Positions 1 to 6,553 of a stretch of 10,317 bases of DNA are shown one piece after another. A program made the translations under genes and the position numbers. Source of the stretch: CAZNMF01 sp035547155 (GTDB lineage Bacteria > Acidobacteriota > Vicinamibacteria > Vicinamibacterales > SCN-69-37); assembly GCA_035547155.1 (NCBI GenBank), contig DASZVJ010000001.1:1-10317 (forward strand), given 5' to 3'. Below the pieces are notes generated by a model. The model was not told the DNA's origin. It saw nothing but the letters and a program-made list of their open reading frames with translations, and searched no databases. Each line of letters begins with the position of its first letter. Position 1 is the stretch's first letter.

Positions 1-225
1 GATGCTGACGACCGACGGGCCGGCGTCATGCGCGATCGTGCGGAACGTCGTCGCGTCGATCGAGCCGTTGAGCGGAGCGCTGTTGGTGGCCGGCACGGTC
101 AGCGTGCCGGCGAGCGAGCTCGGCGTGAGATCGAGCCGGGAGGCGATGACCATCCCGACCACGAGCGAGGAAAAGGCAATGAGGACGCCGTAGAAGATCG
201 AGGACTTCCGAGTCGACATAAACAT
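1..225 (-). CDS. HtrA/Do-type trypsin-like serine protease, N-terminal fragment
   Basis: Only the first 75 codons are present; the frame is open to the left window edge, so the catalytic domain is not seen. Residues about 9-29 (IFYGVLIAFSSLVVGMVIAS) follow a basic start (STRKS) and form a signal anchor or uncleaved signal peptide. A low-complexity Ser/Thr/Pro/Ala linker follows, then TFRTIAHDAGPSVVSI. This matches the short helix and first strand ('A..A.PSVV.I') that open the protease domain in DegP/DegQ/DegS-like enzymes. Family members degrade or refold damaged envelope proteins in the periplasm. The start is ambiguous: ATG at 225, 219 and 240 are all in frame. GGAG at minus-strand 233-230 sits 4 nt before ATG 225 and 10 nt before ATG 219. 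The gene lies 108 bp downstream of the M24 peptidase on the same strand. The family call rests on the N-terminus only. Confidence 0.68.
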   Translation of the reverse strand, partial: MFMSTRKSSIFYGVLIAFSSLVVGMVIASRLDLTPSSLAGTLTVPATNSAPLNGSIDATTFRTIAHDAGPSVVSI

Positions 226-305
226 GGCGCTCCGTAACATGGCGGGGACCGGCCCCTGGCGCGTCGGTGACTATCAAGGATACCAAGCCGGCGGCGGGCA
301 CACGG

Positions 306-317
306 CCCGGCGCCGGG
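306..317. repeat. 12-bp perfect palindrome in the M24-HtrA spacer
   Basis: CCCGGCGCCGGG is its own reverse complement. It lies between the stop of the M24 gene and the HtrA start, about 80 bp upstream of the latter. No T-run follows on the minus strand, so it is not a convincing intrinsic terminator. It could be a protein-binding site or a weak hairpin with a GCGC loop. A short direct repeat TCACAGC (323-329 and 334-340, 11-bp period) lies beside it and overlaps the M24 stop codon. Function unknown. Confidence 0.4.
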
Positions 318-333
318 AAAAGTCACAGCAAAA

Positions 334-1512
334 TCACAGCCGGTCCAGCCGGACCAGCTCCTGTTGGCAGGGCCCAGTCGCCTCGGCGCTGCGGCCGCCC
401 ACTACGACATTGATCTCGGATCGAATGCCGAAGGACGACAGGTAGACGCCCGGCTCGATCGTAAAGCCGGTGCCCGGCAGCAGCCGCCGGTCGTCGTGGG
501 TCTCGTAGTCGTCCATGTGGACGCCGTTGCCGTGGACCTCGCGGCCGAGGCTATGACCCGTGCGATGGAAGAATCGATCCCCGTAACCGCCGGCGGTGAT
601 GACGTCACGCGCCGCGCGGTCGACCTCCCATCCGTGAATCGGTCGTCCGGCCGCGATCGCGGTCTGCACGGCGGACAGCGCGGCATCGCGCGCCTGAGCG
701 ACGAGCGCGAACACGCGGCCTACTTCGTCGCCAGGCGCACCGAAGATGCCGGTCCACGTGATATCCGCGTAGACTGCGCCGGGCCGATCGAGCTTGCCCC
801 AGAGATCGAGCAGCACGACGTCGCCGCGCGCGATCGTCGACGAGGACTGCGGGGTCGGCTCGTAGTGCGGATCGCCGGCATGCGCGGCCGCCGCGACGAT
901 CGGCGGCGCGTCGGTGACGAGGCCCTCTTGGGCGAACCACCGCTGCATCTCGCGCTGGACGTCGAGCTCGGTGATTGGCTTGCCGGCCATGAGCGCCGCG
1001 CCGACGAGCGAGAAGGCGCGATCCTTGATGCGATAGAGCGCCTCTGACGCGGCGCGATGCGTGGCGATGGCCGCCGCGTCCCACGCGGCTTCGAAGCGGC
1101 CGACGAGATCGCCGGACGAGACGATCGTCACGCCGCCGATCCGCCGCACGAGCTCGATCGTGCCCGCGTCCACGCGCGAGATGTACGGGATCGCGCACTC
1201 CGGCGAGTACTCCATCGCGATCGTCTTCGCGCCGGCGAGCAGCTGCCGCAGTCCGTCCTCGAGCTGCCGGCGGCCGGCGTACGTGCGCGCCTCGCCGGGT
1301 TGCGCGGCGAGCACGCCGGATTCGATCGCATGGACGAGCTTGATGGGATGGCCGATCGTGGGGATGAAGTAGTACCAGCGCCGCGTCGTGTGCGTGCCAG
1401 TCAGACCGGTCAACGCGACGGCAATCGCGTTCGATCCGTGAAAATCGTAGAGCAGCCAGCCGTCGAGGCCGTCGTGCGCGAGCGCGGTCTGGATGGCGGC
1501 GACGTCGAGCAT
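334..1512 (-). CDS. M24 family metallopeptidase (aminopeptidase P / Xaa-Pro peptidase-like)
   Basis: A 392-residue 'pita-bread' metallopeptidase, expected to remove N-terminal residues before proline or cleave Xaa-Pro dipeptides with two Mn/Co-type metal ions in the cytoplasm. Residues about 1-140 form a creatinase-like N-terminal domain; the M24 domain starts near 150. All five metal ligands are visible: D236 (LLDLWG), D250 (YADITWT), H320 (HRTGHSLG), E353 (TIEPGVY) and E366 (IRSEINV). H327 (REVHGNG) matches the second conserved histidine. The two aspartates are 14 residues apart instead of the usual 11, with extra residues around LDRPG. There is no signal peptide. ATG at 1512 directly follows the TAG of the upstream zinc-ribbon gene (1515-1513), with no base between them, so translation is probably coupled. 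The exact substrate cannot be read from the sequence. Confidence 0.9.
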   Translation of the reverse strand: MLDVAAIQTALAHDGLDGWLLYDFHGSNAIAVALTGLTGTHTTRRWYYFIPTIGHPIKLVHAIESGVLAAQPGEARTYAGRRQLEDGLRQLLAGAKTIAMEYSPECAIPYISRVDAGTIELVRRIGGVTIVSSGDLVGRFEAAWDAAAIATHRAASEALYRIKDRAFSLVGAALMAGKPITELDVQREMQRWFAQEGLVTDAPPIVAAAAHAGDPHYEPTPQSSSTIARGDVVLLDLWGKLDRPGAVYADITWTGIFGAPGDEVGRVFALVAQARDAALSAVQTAIAAGRPIHGWEVDRAARDVITAGGYGDRFFHRTGHSLGREVHGNGVHMDDYETHDDRRLLPGTGFTIEPGVYLSSFGIRSEINVVVGGRSAEATGPCQQELVRLDRL

Positions 1513-1971
1513 CTACATCTCGCCGTTCCAGTCCTCGGGCTCGGCCGCCGTGGATCGAAAGACTTCGAGATGCCACTTGCCGCCGCCCCACGGCTCGATC
1601 ACGTCGGCGGCGACGACGTCGACGAGCATCTCGGCGAACGTGCGGTGCTCGGGATCGTTCTCGAGGTGATACGCCTGGTCGTCCCACGCGAAGACGGGAA
1701 AGAGGATCAGCGTCAGGAACAGATCGTAGCCGTCGTCGATGACTTGAATCTGCGCGACGGGCCGTTTCTGCGTCGCGTGGAAGACGAGATATTTCTCGGC
1801 GCTGTTGGCGCGGATGTAGCGCTTGATCGTGAACTCGCGGGCGACGATGTCCTCGACGGCGATCTTCTTGTCCCAGCAGTCGCGGCAGTAGCGCTCGTCG
1901 CCGCGGGGCTCGCTGACCTCCCGGCTGTTGCAGAGCGCGCAGCGAGTGGTCTCGGTGGACTTCCTGGCCAT
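1513..1971 (-). CDS. Conserved-looking zinc-ribbon protein of unknown function
   Basis: A 152-residue protein I do not recognise. Residues 11-32 form a compact zinc ribbon: C11-A-L-C14, then C29-R-D-C32 after a 14-residue loop. The next part (about 36-75) is mixed charged and hydrophobic (EFTIKRYIRANSAEKYLVF). A stretch around 78-96 reads QIQVIDDGYDLFLTLILF and ends in a predicted hydrophobic strand or short helix. The C-terminus is tryptophan-rich and acidic (WGGGKWHLEVF ... EDWNGEM). There is no signal peptide. The gene is first in a probable unit with the M24 peptidase, which starts at the very next base after its stop. ATG 1971 has no Shine-Dalgarno; a TACTAT hexamer lies 6 nt upstream, suggesting a leaderless message. 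Codon use looks like that of its neighbours, so it is probably a real gene rather than a shadow. The long plus-strand frame opposite it is rejected. Confidence 0.75.
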   Translation of the reverse strand: MARKSTETTRCALCNSREVSEPRGDERYCRDCWDKKIAVEDIVAREFTIKRYIRANSAEKYLVFHATQKRPVAQIQVIDDGYDLFLTLILFPVFAWDDQAYHLENDPEHRTFAEMLVDVVAADVIEPWGGGKWHLEVFRSTAAEPEDWNGEM

Positions 1972-1977
1972 CGATAA

Positions 1978-1983
1978 ATAGTA
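1978..1983 (-). promoter_or_regulatory. Candidate -10 hexamer (TACTAT) for the zinc-ribbon / M24 unit
   Basis: On the minus strand TACTAT (4 of 6 to TATAAT; TAnnnT pattern) ends 6 nt before ATG 1971. Transcription would begin at or next to the A of the start codon. No Shine-Dalgarno is present. No good -35 is visible. This is an inference from spacing. Confidence 0.35.
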
Positions 1984-1995
1984 ACGGATTTTGGA

Positions 1996-2001
1996 TATGC
2001 T
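1996..2001 (+). promoter_or_regulatory. Candidate -10 hexamer (TATGCT) for dut
   Basis: TATGCT (4 of 6 to TATAAT; TAnnnT pattern) ends 8 nt before the GTG start of dut. This would give a leader of zero to two bases. The bases between it and the start (acccggcc) hold no Shine-Dalgarno. It sits in the same 38-bp spacer as the opposing TACTAT, only 12 bp apart, so the two promoters would compete or share a regulator. Confidence 0.35.
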
Positions 2002-2009
2002 ACCCGGCC

Positions 2010-2444
2010 GTGACTGTCCGCGTGCGCATTACCAGACTCCACGACCACGTTGCGTTGCCCGCGTATCAGACGTCGGGCGCGGCAGGATTCGATTTGGCGG
2101 CGAGCGTCGCGATGACCGTGCAGCCCGGCGAAGTGACGCTCGTGCCGACCGGCCTCGTCATCGAAGTGCCGGCGGGCCACATGCTCGGCGTCTTCGCGCG
2201 CAGCAGCACGCCGCTCAAGCGCGGGCTGATGGTCGCCAACGGCGTCGGCATCGTCGACTCGGACTATTGCGGTCCCACGGACGAGATCAAAATCGAAGTC
2301 TTCAACTTCACGTCGTCGCCGGTGGAGATTCGTCCCGGCGATCGTCTCGCGCAAGGCGTGATCATGCCCTACGTGCGCGCGGAGTGGTCGGAGTCCGCGG
2401 CACCAGCGCGCCAGGCTCGCGGCGGCTTCGGATCGACGGGCTGA
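2010..2444 (+). CDS. dut: dUTP diphosphatase (trimeric dUTPase)
   Basis: Hydrolyses dUTP to dUMP and pyrophosphate. This keeps uracil out of DNA and feeds thymidylate synthesis; the family acts as a homotrimer in the cytoplasm. The five family motifs are present in order in 144 residues: motif 1 AAGFDLAA (24-31), motif 2 FARSSTPLKRGL (62-73), motif 3 NGVGIVDSDYCG (77-88, with the catalytic aspartate and uracil-pocket tyrosine), motif 4 RPGDRLAQGVI (108-118) and the glycine-rich C-terminal motif 5 RGGFGSTG (137-144). The length is typical. The start is GTG at 2010; no upstream in-frame alternative has a better site, and no Shine-Dalgarno is present. The gene stands alone. Its stop lies only 4 bp from the stop of the convergent PAP2 gene, so any terminator must overlap a coding region. 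Confidence 0.95.
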   Translation: MTVRVRITRLHDHVALPAYQTSGAAGFDLAASVAMTVQPGEVTLVPTGLVIEVPAGHMLGVFARSSTPLKRGLMVANGVGIVDSDYCGPTDEIKIEVFNFTSSPVEIRPGDRLAQGVIMPYVRAEWSESAAPARQARGGFGSTG

Positions 2445-2448
2445 GCCG

Positions 2449-3189
2449 CTATCGTGCGACGCGCACGACGTAGATCGCCGTCATCTGCCCCGAGGCGACG
2501 GGCACGATGGCCCACGGGCGGCCGCGATGTCCGGACGCGACCGTGTGGCCGGCGATGATGCCCACCGACGCACCGACGAGGACGTCGCTCACCCAGTGCG
2601 CGTGATCGCGGATGCGCGTCCAGCCCGTAAAGGCGCCGAGCGCAAACGCCGGCGCGCCAGCCTTCCAGCCGAAATGTTCTTGCAGCACGGTCGCCGTCGC
2701 GAACGTCGCGGTCGTGTGGCCCGACGGCATCGAGTCCGAGCTGCCGCCCGGACGATCGCGGTGCGCGACGAGCTTGATGCCGCGCGTGAGCACCGCGTTC
2801 AGGACCTGCGCGCGAATCAGATCGCTGCCGACGTGGATCGTCATGCGATCGCGCGTGAGAAGGCCGACGCCATACGTCGCGAGCGCCACGCCGCCTTGCG
2901 TCCAGCCATCGCCGTACCGTCGTCCCGCCGACGTGTAGCCGGCCGGCCCTTGGTCGGCGGCCCATGTCGCCACGCGATCGTCAGCCTGGTGCGCGACGGC
3001 TGCCACGAGCACGCCGCTGCCTGCGATCGCGAGCGTGTCGAGCGACGGCAGATGCGCGATGTCGTGGCCGAGATTCTGGACAATGTGCTCGATCGGCTTG
3101 TCGGGCGGCAGCGGCGGGATTTCCGGCGGCAGAGCAGGCGTCGTCTGCAGCGCGAGCGTCAGCGCCAGAGCCGCGGAAGCGTGGAGCAC
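2449..3189 (-). CDS. PAP2-family phosphatase with signal peptide
   Basis: A 246-residue member of the PAP2 / acid phosphatase superfamily, which dephosphorylates lipid phosphates or small phosphomonoesters at the membrane or in the periplasm. The three-part active site is complete. Motif C1 is K139-x6-R146-P147 (KLVAHRDRP). C2 is P155-S156-G157-H158. C3 is R192-x5-H198-x3-D202, with T191 where serine is usual. The N-terminus (ASAALALTLALQ) looks like a signal sequence, followed by a proline-rich stretch (ALPPEIPPLPPDKP, 19-32). Hydrophobic segments at about 53-66, 100-111, 179-190 and 203-215 are compatible with membrane helices. The start is GTG 3189. There is no Shine-Dalgarno, but TATCCT lies 7 nt upstream. 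The BNR-protein gene ends 45 bp upstream on the same strand, so co-transcription is possible. The substrate (phosphatidate, undecaprenyl diphosphate or another) is not determinable. Confidence 0.9.
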   Translation of the reverse strand: MLHASAALALTLALQTTPALPPEIPPLPPDKPIEHIVQNLGHDIAHLPSLDTLAIAGSGVLVAAVAHQADDRVATWAADQGPAGYTSAGRRYGDGWTQGGVALATYGVGLLTRDRMTIHVGSDLIRAQVLNAVLTRGIKLVAHRDRPGGSSDSMPSGHTTATFATATVLQEHFGWKAGAPAFALGAFTGWTRIRDHAHWVSDVLVGASVGIIAGHTVASGHRGRPWAIVPVASGQMTAIYVVRVAR

Positions 3190-3196
3190 GGGCGAC

Positions 3197-3202
3197 AGGA
3201 TA
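3197..3202 (-). promoter_or_regulatory. Candidate -10 hexamer (TATCCT) for the PAP2 phosphatase
   Basis: On the minus strand TATCCT ends 7 nt before GTG 3189 within the 45-bp gap behind the BNR gene. The intervening GTCGCCC holds no Shine-Dalgarno. The geometry matches the two candidates flanking dut. No matching -35 is evident. Confidence 0.3.
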
Positions 3203-3234
3203 TCAGCGGCGTACGTGAATACGAAGCTCGACGG

Positions 3235-4968
3235 TTACTGCGACGACACGGTCACGGGTGTGACGATCGCGGACGCGCGTGCGATCGCGATCGCTGCGTT
3301 TGCATCGAGGCGCGGCGTCGGCCGGGCGTCGGTCTCCAGCACGCGGCGCGCGACATCGCGCAGCGCGCTGAGCACGTCGTTCGCCACCGCGCGCTGTGAC
3401 GCATCGAGGTCGGGCAGGCGCTGATCGAGCGTGCCGATGGCCGTCGACAGATTGCGTGCGAGCGTGAGCTGCGCGGCGAGATCGGCCGGTGCGACGCGCA
3501 TACGTGGATCCATGCGCACGACGATGGCCTGACGCAGCGGGCGGCCGTTCACGGTGAGACGCACTTGATACGTGCTCGGAAGCACGCGCGGCCCGCGATC
3601 TTCAGGTGAGTTAGACGGCGGTGCGTATCGCAGGTCCCACGCAATGCGATGCAGGCCTGGCGACGTGCCGCCGCCATTCGTCAGATCGAAGCGGCGAATG
3701 ACGTCTGCGGTCGCGGTCTCGATGATCTCCAGTGACGCCGGACCTGCGATCGTCTCGGCGCCGATCCAGTAGAACAGCGATGCCGCGTCGTCTGGTGCAA
3801 TGGCGTCCTCGCGCGACGCCGCGCTCGCGGTGCCGCGCATGCGCCACGCCGGCGACGGACGAAACAAGAAGGCCGGCGCGTTGGCGATGGCCGGCGTCAA
3901 CTGCCGCAGCGGCGCGATGTCGTCCAGCACCCAGAGACCGCGTCCTCCGGTCGCCGCGATCATGGCCGACTCGCGAATCACCACGTCGCGCACGGACGTC
4001 TGCGGCAGATTCGATCGCCACGCCTGCCACGTCTCGCCGTCATCGAAGGACACGAAGATCGACTGGTCCGTGCCGGCGAAGAGCATGCCGCGGCGCGACG
4101 GATCCTCGCGCATGACGAAGACGGCGGAGGCGCGGTCGAGGCCGGCCACGATCGGCTGCCAGGTCGCACCGGCGTCGCGAGTACGGAGGATGTGCGCGCC
4201 GGAAGGCGAGCGGGACACGACGACGTAGGCGCTGTTCGGATCGAAGTGCGACGCCTCGATCGTCGCAATCGTGCCACCGGGGAGGACAACGGAAACGGGC
4301 GCGGACCACGTCGTTCCGCCATCGTGTGTCAAACGGACGGTGCCGTCACGCGCGGCGAGCCACACGAGCCGCGAATCCAGCCTCGAGACGGCCAGGCCCA
4401 CGGCTCCTGACGTGGACGAGCCGATGGCAGTCCAATCCAGACCGCTGTTCGTGCTCTTCCAGACGCCACGCCCCGCGGCGTAGATCGTTCGACCGTCGGT
4501 GCTGAAGGCGACGACGGTGCGATCGGCGCCGACGTCGCGTGGGCCAATCAGCTGGACCTGTCCGGTGCGCCGGTCATAACGCGACAACGCGCCGCCGTAA
4601 ATGAGATCGGGTTCCTGTGGATCGGCGATCAGCTGACCGGGCCTGGAGATCGGAATCGCCTCGACGGAGGCAGTCTCGCCGGCGTCATTCCCGCGGCTCG
4701 ACACGCAGAACCCGTCTTCATTGGCGTCGACGCCACAGATGCGGTACGGGAACGCCGCGTCGACGCTCGCATGACGCACGTCCACGGGCGCGGTCGCACC
4801 GTCCGCGGATGACGGCTCGATCGCGCGCCACGTCATGGCGGCGAAATCTGTGGCGCTGATGGCGGACGCAGAGGGCGTCTGCGCGGCCACGCGTACGGTG
4901 GACGCCGTGGTCAGCAGAGCGCTGACGAGCAGCACGGCGTAGCCGGCGGCATGTCGCGTGGACGTCAT
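3235..4968 (-). CDS. Secreted BNR/VPS10-type beta-propeller protein, shortened
   Basis: A 577-residue exported protein with a signal peptide (about 1-29: hydrophobic AVLLVSALLTTAS, cleavage near RVAA-Q). At least four Asp-box (BNR) repeats mark a sialidase/sortilin-like beta-propeller: STNSGLDW (172-179), THDGGTTW (214-221), TRDAGATW (263-270) and SFDDGETW (307-314). GGRGLWVLDD (341-350) matches the 'HGRG.W.LDD' signature of the large acidobacterial and bacteroidete VPS10-type 'glycosyl hydrolases', except that the usual His is Gly. Residues 446-490 (LRYAPP ... PSTYQVRLTVNG ... MDPR) match their C-terminal beta-domain. Those relatives are usually about 1000 residues. Here the PYRICGVD block, normally mid-protein, is at residue 74, so an N-terminal propeller portion seems absent. 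Asp boxes are structural and no catalytic residues can be assigned; scaffold or binding roles are possible. It is divergent from zwf (84-bp gap) and upstream of the PAP2 gene. Confidence 0.85.
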   Translation of the reverse strand: MTSTRHAAGYAVLLVSALLTTASTVRVAAQTPSASAISATDFAAMTWRAIEPSSADGATAPVDVRHASVDAAFPYRICGVDANEDGFCVSSRGNDAGETASVEAIPISRPGQLIADPQEPDLIYGGALSRYDRRTGQVQLIGPRDVGADRTVVAFSTDGRTIYAAGRGVWKSTNSGLDWTAIGSSTSGAVGLAVSRLDSRLVWLAARDGTVRLTHDGGTTWSAPVSVVLPGGTIATIEASHFDPNSAYVVVSRSPSGAHILRTRDAGATWQPIVAGLDRASAVFVMREDPSRRGMLFAGTDQSIFVSFDDGETWQAWRSNLPQTSVRDVVIRESAMIAATGGRGLWVLDDIAPLRQLTPAIANAPAFLFRPSPAWRMRGTASAASREDAIAPDDAASLFYWIGAETIAGPASLEIIETATADVIRRFDLTNGGGTSPGLHRIAWDLRYAPPSNSPEDRGPRVLPSTYQVRLTVNGRPLRQAIVVRMDPRMRVAPADLAAQLTLARNLSTAIGTLDQRLPDLDASQRAVANDVLSALRDVARRVLETDARPTPRLDANAAIAIARASAIVTPVTVSSQ

Positions 4969-4995
4969 ACGAACGTAGTCCCGCTTCGCATCTTA

Positions 4996-5019
4996 ATCCT
5001 GCCGGCCGCGCGGCAGATT
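4996..5019. promoter_or_regulatory. Imperfect palindrome in the BNR-zwf divergent spacer
   Basis: CTGCCG (4999-5004) and CGGCAG (5011-5016) are perfect complements around a 6-bp centre. The symmetry extends outward as AATC and ATT with one extra base on the left. It lies centrally in the 84-bp spacer between two divergent start codons, about 34 bp before the zwf ATG. It is a candidate operator or leader hairpin. A TAAGAT hexamer on the minus strand at 4996-4991 is a possible -10 for the BNR gene. No convincing -35 is seen. Confidence 0.35.
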
Positions 5020-5052
5020 GCGCCTGCGTGCGCGCGATGAAAGAATTGCGCC

Positions 5053-6426
5053 ATGGCCACTGCCGAACGATCCGACGCGCTCGTGTTCTTCGGTGCGAGC
5101 GGCGACCTCGCGTTCAAGGACATCTTCCCCGCGCTGCAAGGCCTGGCCGCGAGCGGCCAGCTCGACATCCCGGTGATCGGCGTCTCGCGATCGGAATGGA
5201 CGCGCGACGACCTGGTCGCGCGTGCGCGCGCCAGCGTCGAGGCGCACGGGGGCGCCGACCCCGTCGGCTTCCCGCGTCTCGCCGAGCAGTTGAAGTACGT
5301 GCGCGGCGACTATTCGGAGCACGCGACGTACGAGCAGATCCGCGACGCGCTCGGACAGGCCGCGCATCCGCTGCACTATCTCGCGATTCCGCCGAGCGGG
5401 TTTGCGAACGTCGTGCAGGGACTGGCCGCCGCCGGGGCCGCTGACGGCGCGCGTGTGATGGTGGAGAAGCCCTTCGGCCGCGACCTCGCGTCCGCGCGCG
5501 AGCTCGACCTCGTGCTGCACAAACACTTCCGCGAGCGCGCGATCTTCCGTATCGATCACTATCTCGGCAAAGAGCCGGTCCAGAACCTCGTCTACTTCCG
5601 CTTCGCGAACAGCTTCCTCGAGCCCGTGTGGAACCGCGATCACGTCGAGCGCATCGAGATCACGATGGCGGAGAAGTTCGGCATCCGCAATCGCGGCCGG
5701 CTCTACGACGAGCTTGGGGCGATCCGCGACGTCGTCCAGAACCACCTGCTGCAGATCGCTGCGCTGCTGCTGATGGAGCCGCCCGCGGGCCACGATACCG
5801 AAGCGATTCGCGACGCGAAAGGACAGGCCTTCCGCGCGATGCGTGAGCTCGATCCGGCCGAAGTCGTGCGCGGCCAGTTCGACGGCTACCGGCAGGAAGC
5901 GGGCGTTGCGCCGGACTCGGACGTCGAGACGTTCGCGGCGATGCGGCTGCGCGTCGACTCCTGGCGCTGGGCCGACGTGCCGATCTTCATCCGCACCGGC
6001 AAGTGCCTGCCCGTCACGGCGACCGAGGTCTTCGTCCAGCTCAAGCACCCGCCGCACGCCGTGTTCGACGATGTGCCGCTGTCGCCGTCGAATCACGTGC
6101 GCTTCAAGCTGAGCCCGGACGTCGTCATCGAGCTCGGCACGCGCGCGAAGAAGGCGGGCGACGCGAATATCGGCGAAGAAGTCATCCTCGACGCGTGCCG
6201 CAACACTGCCAACGCGCTGCCGGCCTATCAGCGGCTGCTTGGCGACGCGATGCGCGGCGACCAGACGCTGTTCGCCCGCACGGACCAGCTCGATCACTCG
6301 TGGCGCGTCATCGATCCCGTCCTCGGCAAAGATCGCGCGCCGGCGCTCCCATACGCGCCCGGCACGTGGGGCCCTGCGGCCGCGGCCGGTCTGCTGAACG
6401 GCGCAGGGTGGCGGGATCCGGAGTAG
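5053..6426 (+). CDS. zwf: Glucose-6-phosphate 1-dehydrogenase
   Basis: Oxidises glucose 6-phosphate to 6-phosphogluconolactone with NAD(P)+, the entry to the oxidative pentose-phosphate (and Entner-Doudoroff) route in the cytoplasm. The nucleotide-binding fold opens at F13-GASGDLA (12-20). The usual basic KRKL after it reads FKDI, so K22 is the likely remaining lysine. EKPFGRDL (138-145) is conserved. The active-site signature is RIDHYLGKEPVQNL (166-179). By family alignment D168 and H231 (VVQNH) form the catalytic dyad and K173 contacts substrate. PIFIRTGKCLP (310-320) is the conserved C-terminal-domain block. At 457 residues it is somewhat shorter than the roughly 490 of enterobacterial enzymes. 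ATG 5053 is the first in-frame Met before the Rossmann strand; no clear Shine-Dalgarno is seen. It stands without pgl, gnd or edd neighbours and is followed by a palindrome-rich spacer that may serve as its terminator. Confidence 0.96.
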   Translation: MATAERSDALVFFGASGDLAFKDIFPALQGLAASGQLDIPVIGVSRSEWTRDDLVARARASVEAHGGADPVGFPRLAEQLKYVRGDYSEHATYEQIRDALGQAAHPLHYLAIPPSGFANVVQGLAAAGAADGARVMVEKPFGRDLASARELDLVLHKHFRERAIFRIDHYLGKEPVQNLVYFRFANSFLEPVWNRDHVERIEITMAEKFGIRNRGRLYDELGAIRDVVQNHLLQIAALLLMEPPAGHDTEAIRDAKGQAFRAMRELDPAEVVRGQFDGYRQEAGVAPDSDVETFAAMRLRVDSWRWADVPIFIRTGKCLPVTATEVFVQLKHPPHAVFDDVPLSPSNHVRFKLSPDVVIELGTRAKKAGDANIGEEVILDACRNTANALPAYQRLLGDAMRGDQTLFARTDQLDHSWRVIDPVLGKDRAPALPYAPGTWGPAAAAGLLNGAGWRDPE

Positions 6427-6429
6427 CCC

Positions 6430-6553
6430 TGTAGGGCGGCCCCCCGTGGCCGCCCCTCAGCGACGGAACCGATACGGGCGGGACAGGGGCCGCCCCTACA
6501 ACTGGGTAGCCCGCGGCCCGCGGCCTGCCTAGGGGCCGCCCTCGTGGCGGCCC
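6430..6553. repeat. Cluster of three related GC-rich palindromic (REP-like) repeats
   Basis: The spacer behind zwf holds three related units. Unit 1 (6430-6456) starts TGTAGGGCGGCCCC and folds into a perfect 8-bp hairpin: GGGCGGCC 6434-6441, loop CCCCGT, GGCCGCCC 6448-6455. Unit 2 is on the opposite strand (6476-6500), starting TGTAGGGGCGGCCCC when read in reverse complement, with a degenerate second arm. Unit 3 (6529-6553) folds into another perfect 8-bp hairpin: GGGCCGCC 6533-6540, loop CTCGT, GGCGGCCC 6546-6553. The ends of units 1 and 2 also form a long inverted repeat with one base difference. A tandem CCCGCGG (6510-6523) lies between units 2 and 3. The layout is that of dispersed extragenic palindromes mobilised by REP-associated transposases. 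Terminator, mRNA-stability or simple parasitic roles are possible. Confidence 0.7.

Noticed and set aside
26..326. Minus- and plus-strand small frames over the HtrA N-terminus
   Set aside because: The open frame ending at the window edge gives a signal anchor and an HtrA-like segment; the other frames are Arg-rich shadows.
364..1977. Long plus-strand open frames (227 and 306 codons) opposite the M24 and zinc-ribbon genes
   Set aside because: They are antisense shadows of GC-rich coding DNA. The translations are Arg/Asp/Ala-rich with no recognisable motif, while the minus strand has complete catalytic residues.
4993..6297. 434-codon minus-strand frame opposite zwf
   Set aside because: Low-complexity Arg/Val/Glu composition with no domain, while the plus strand encodes an unmistakable glucose-6-phosphate dehydrogenase.
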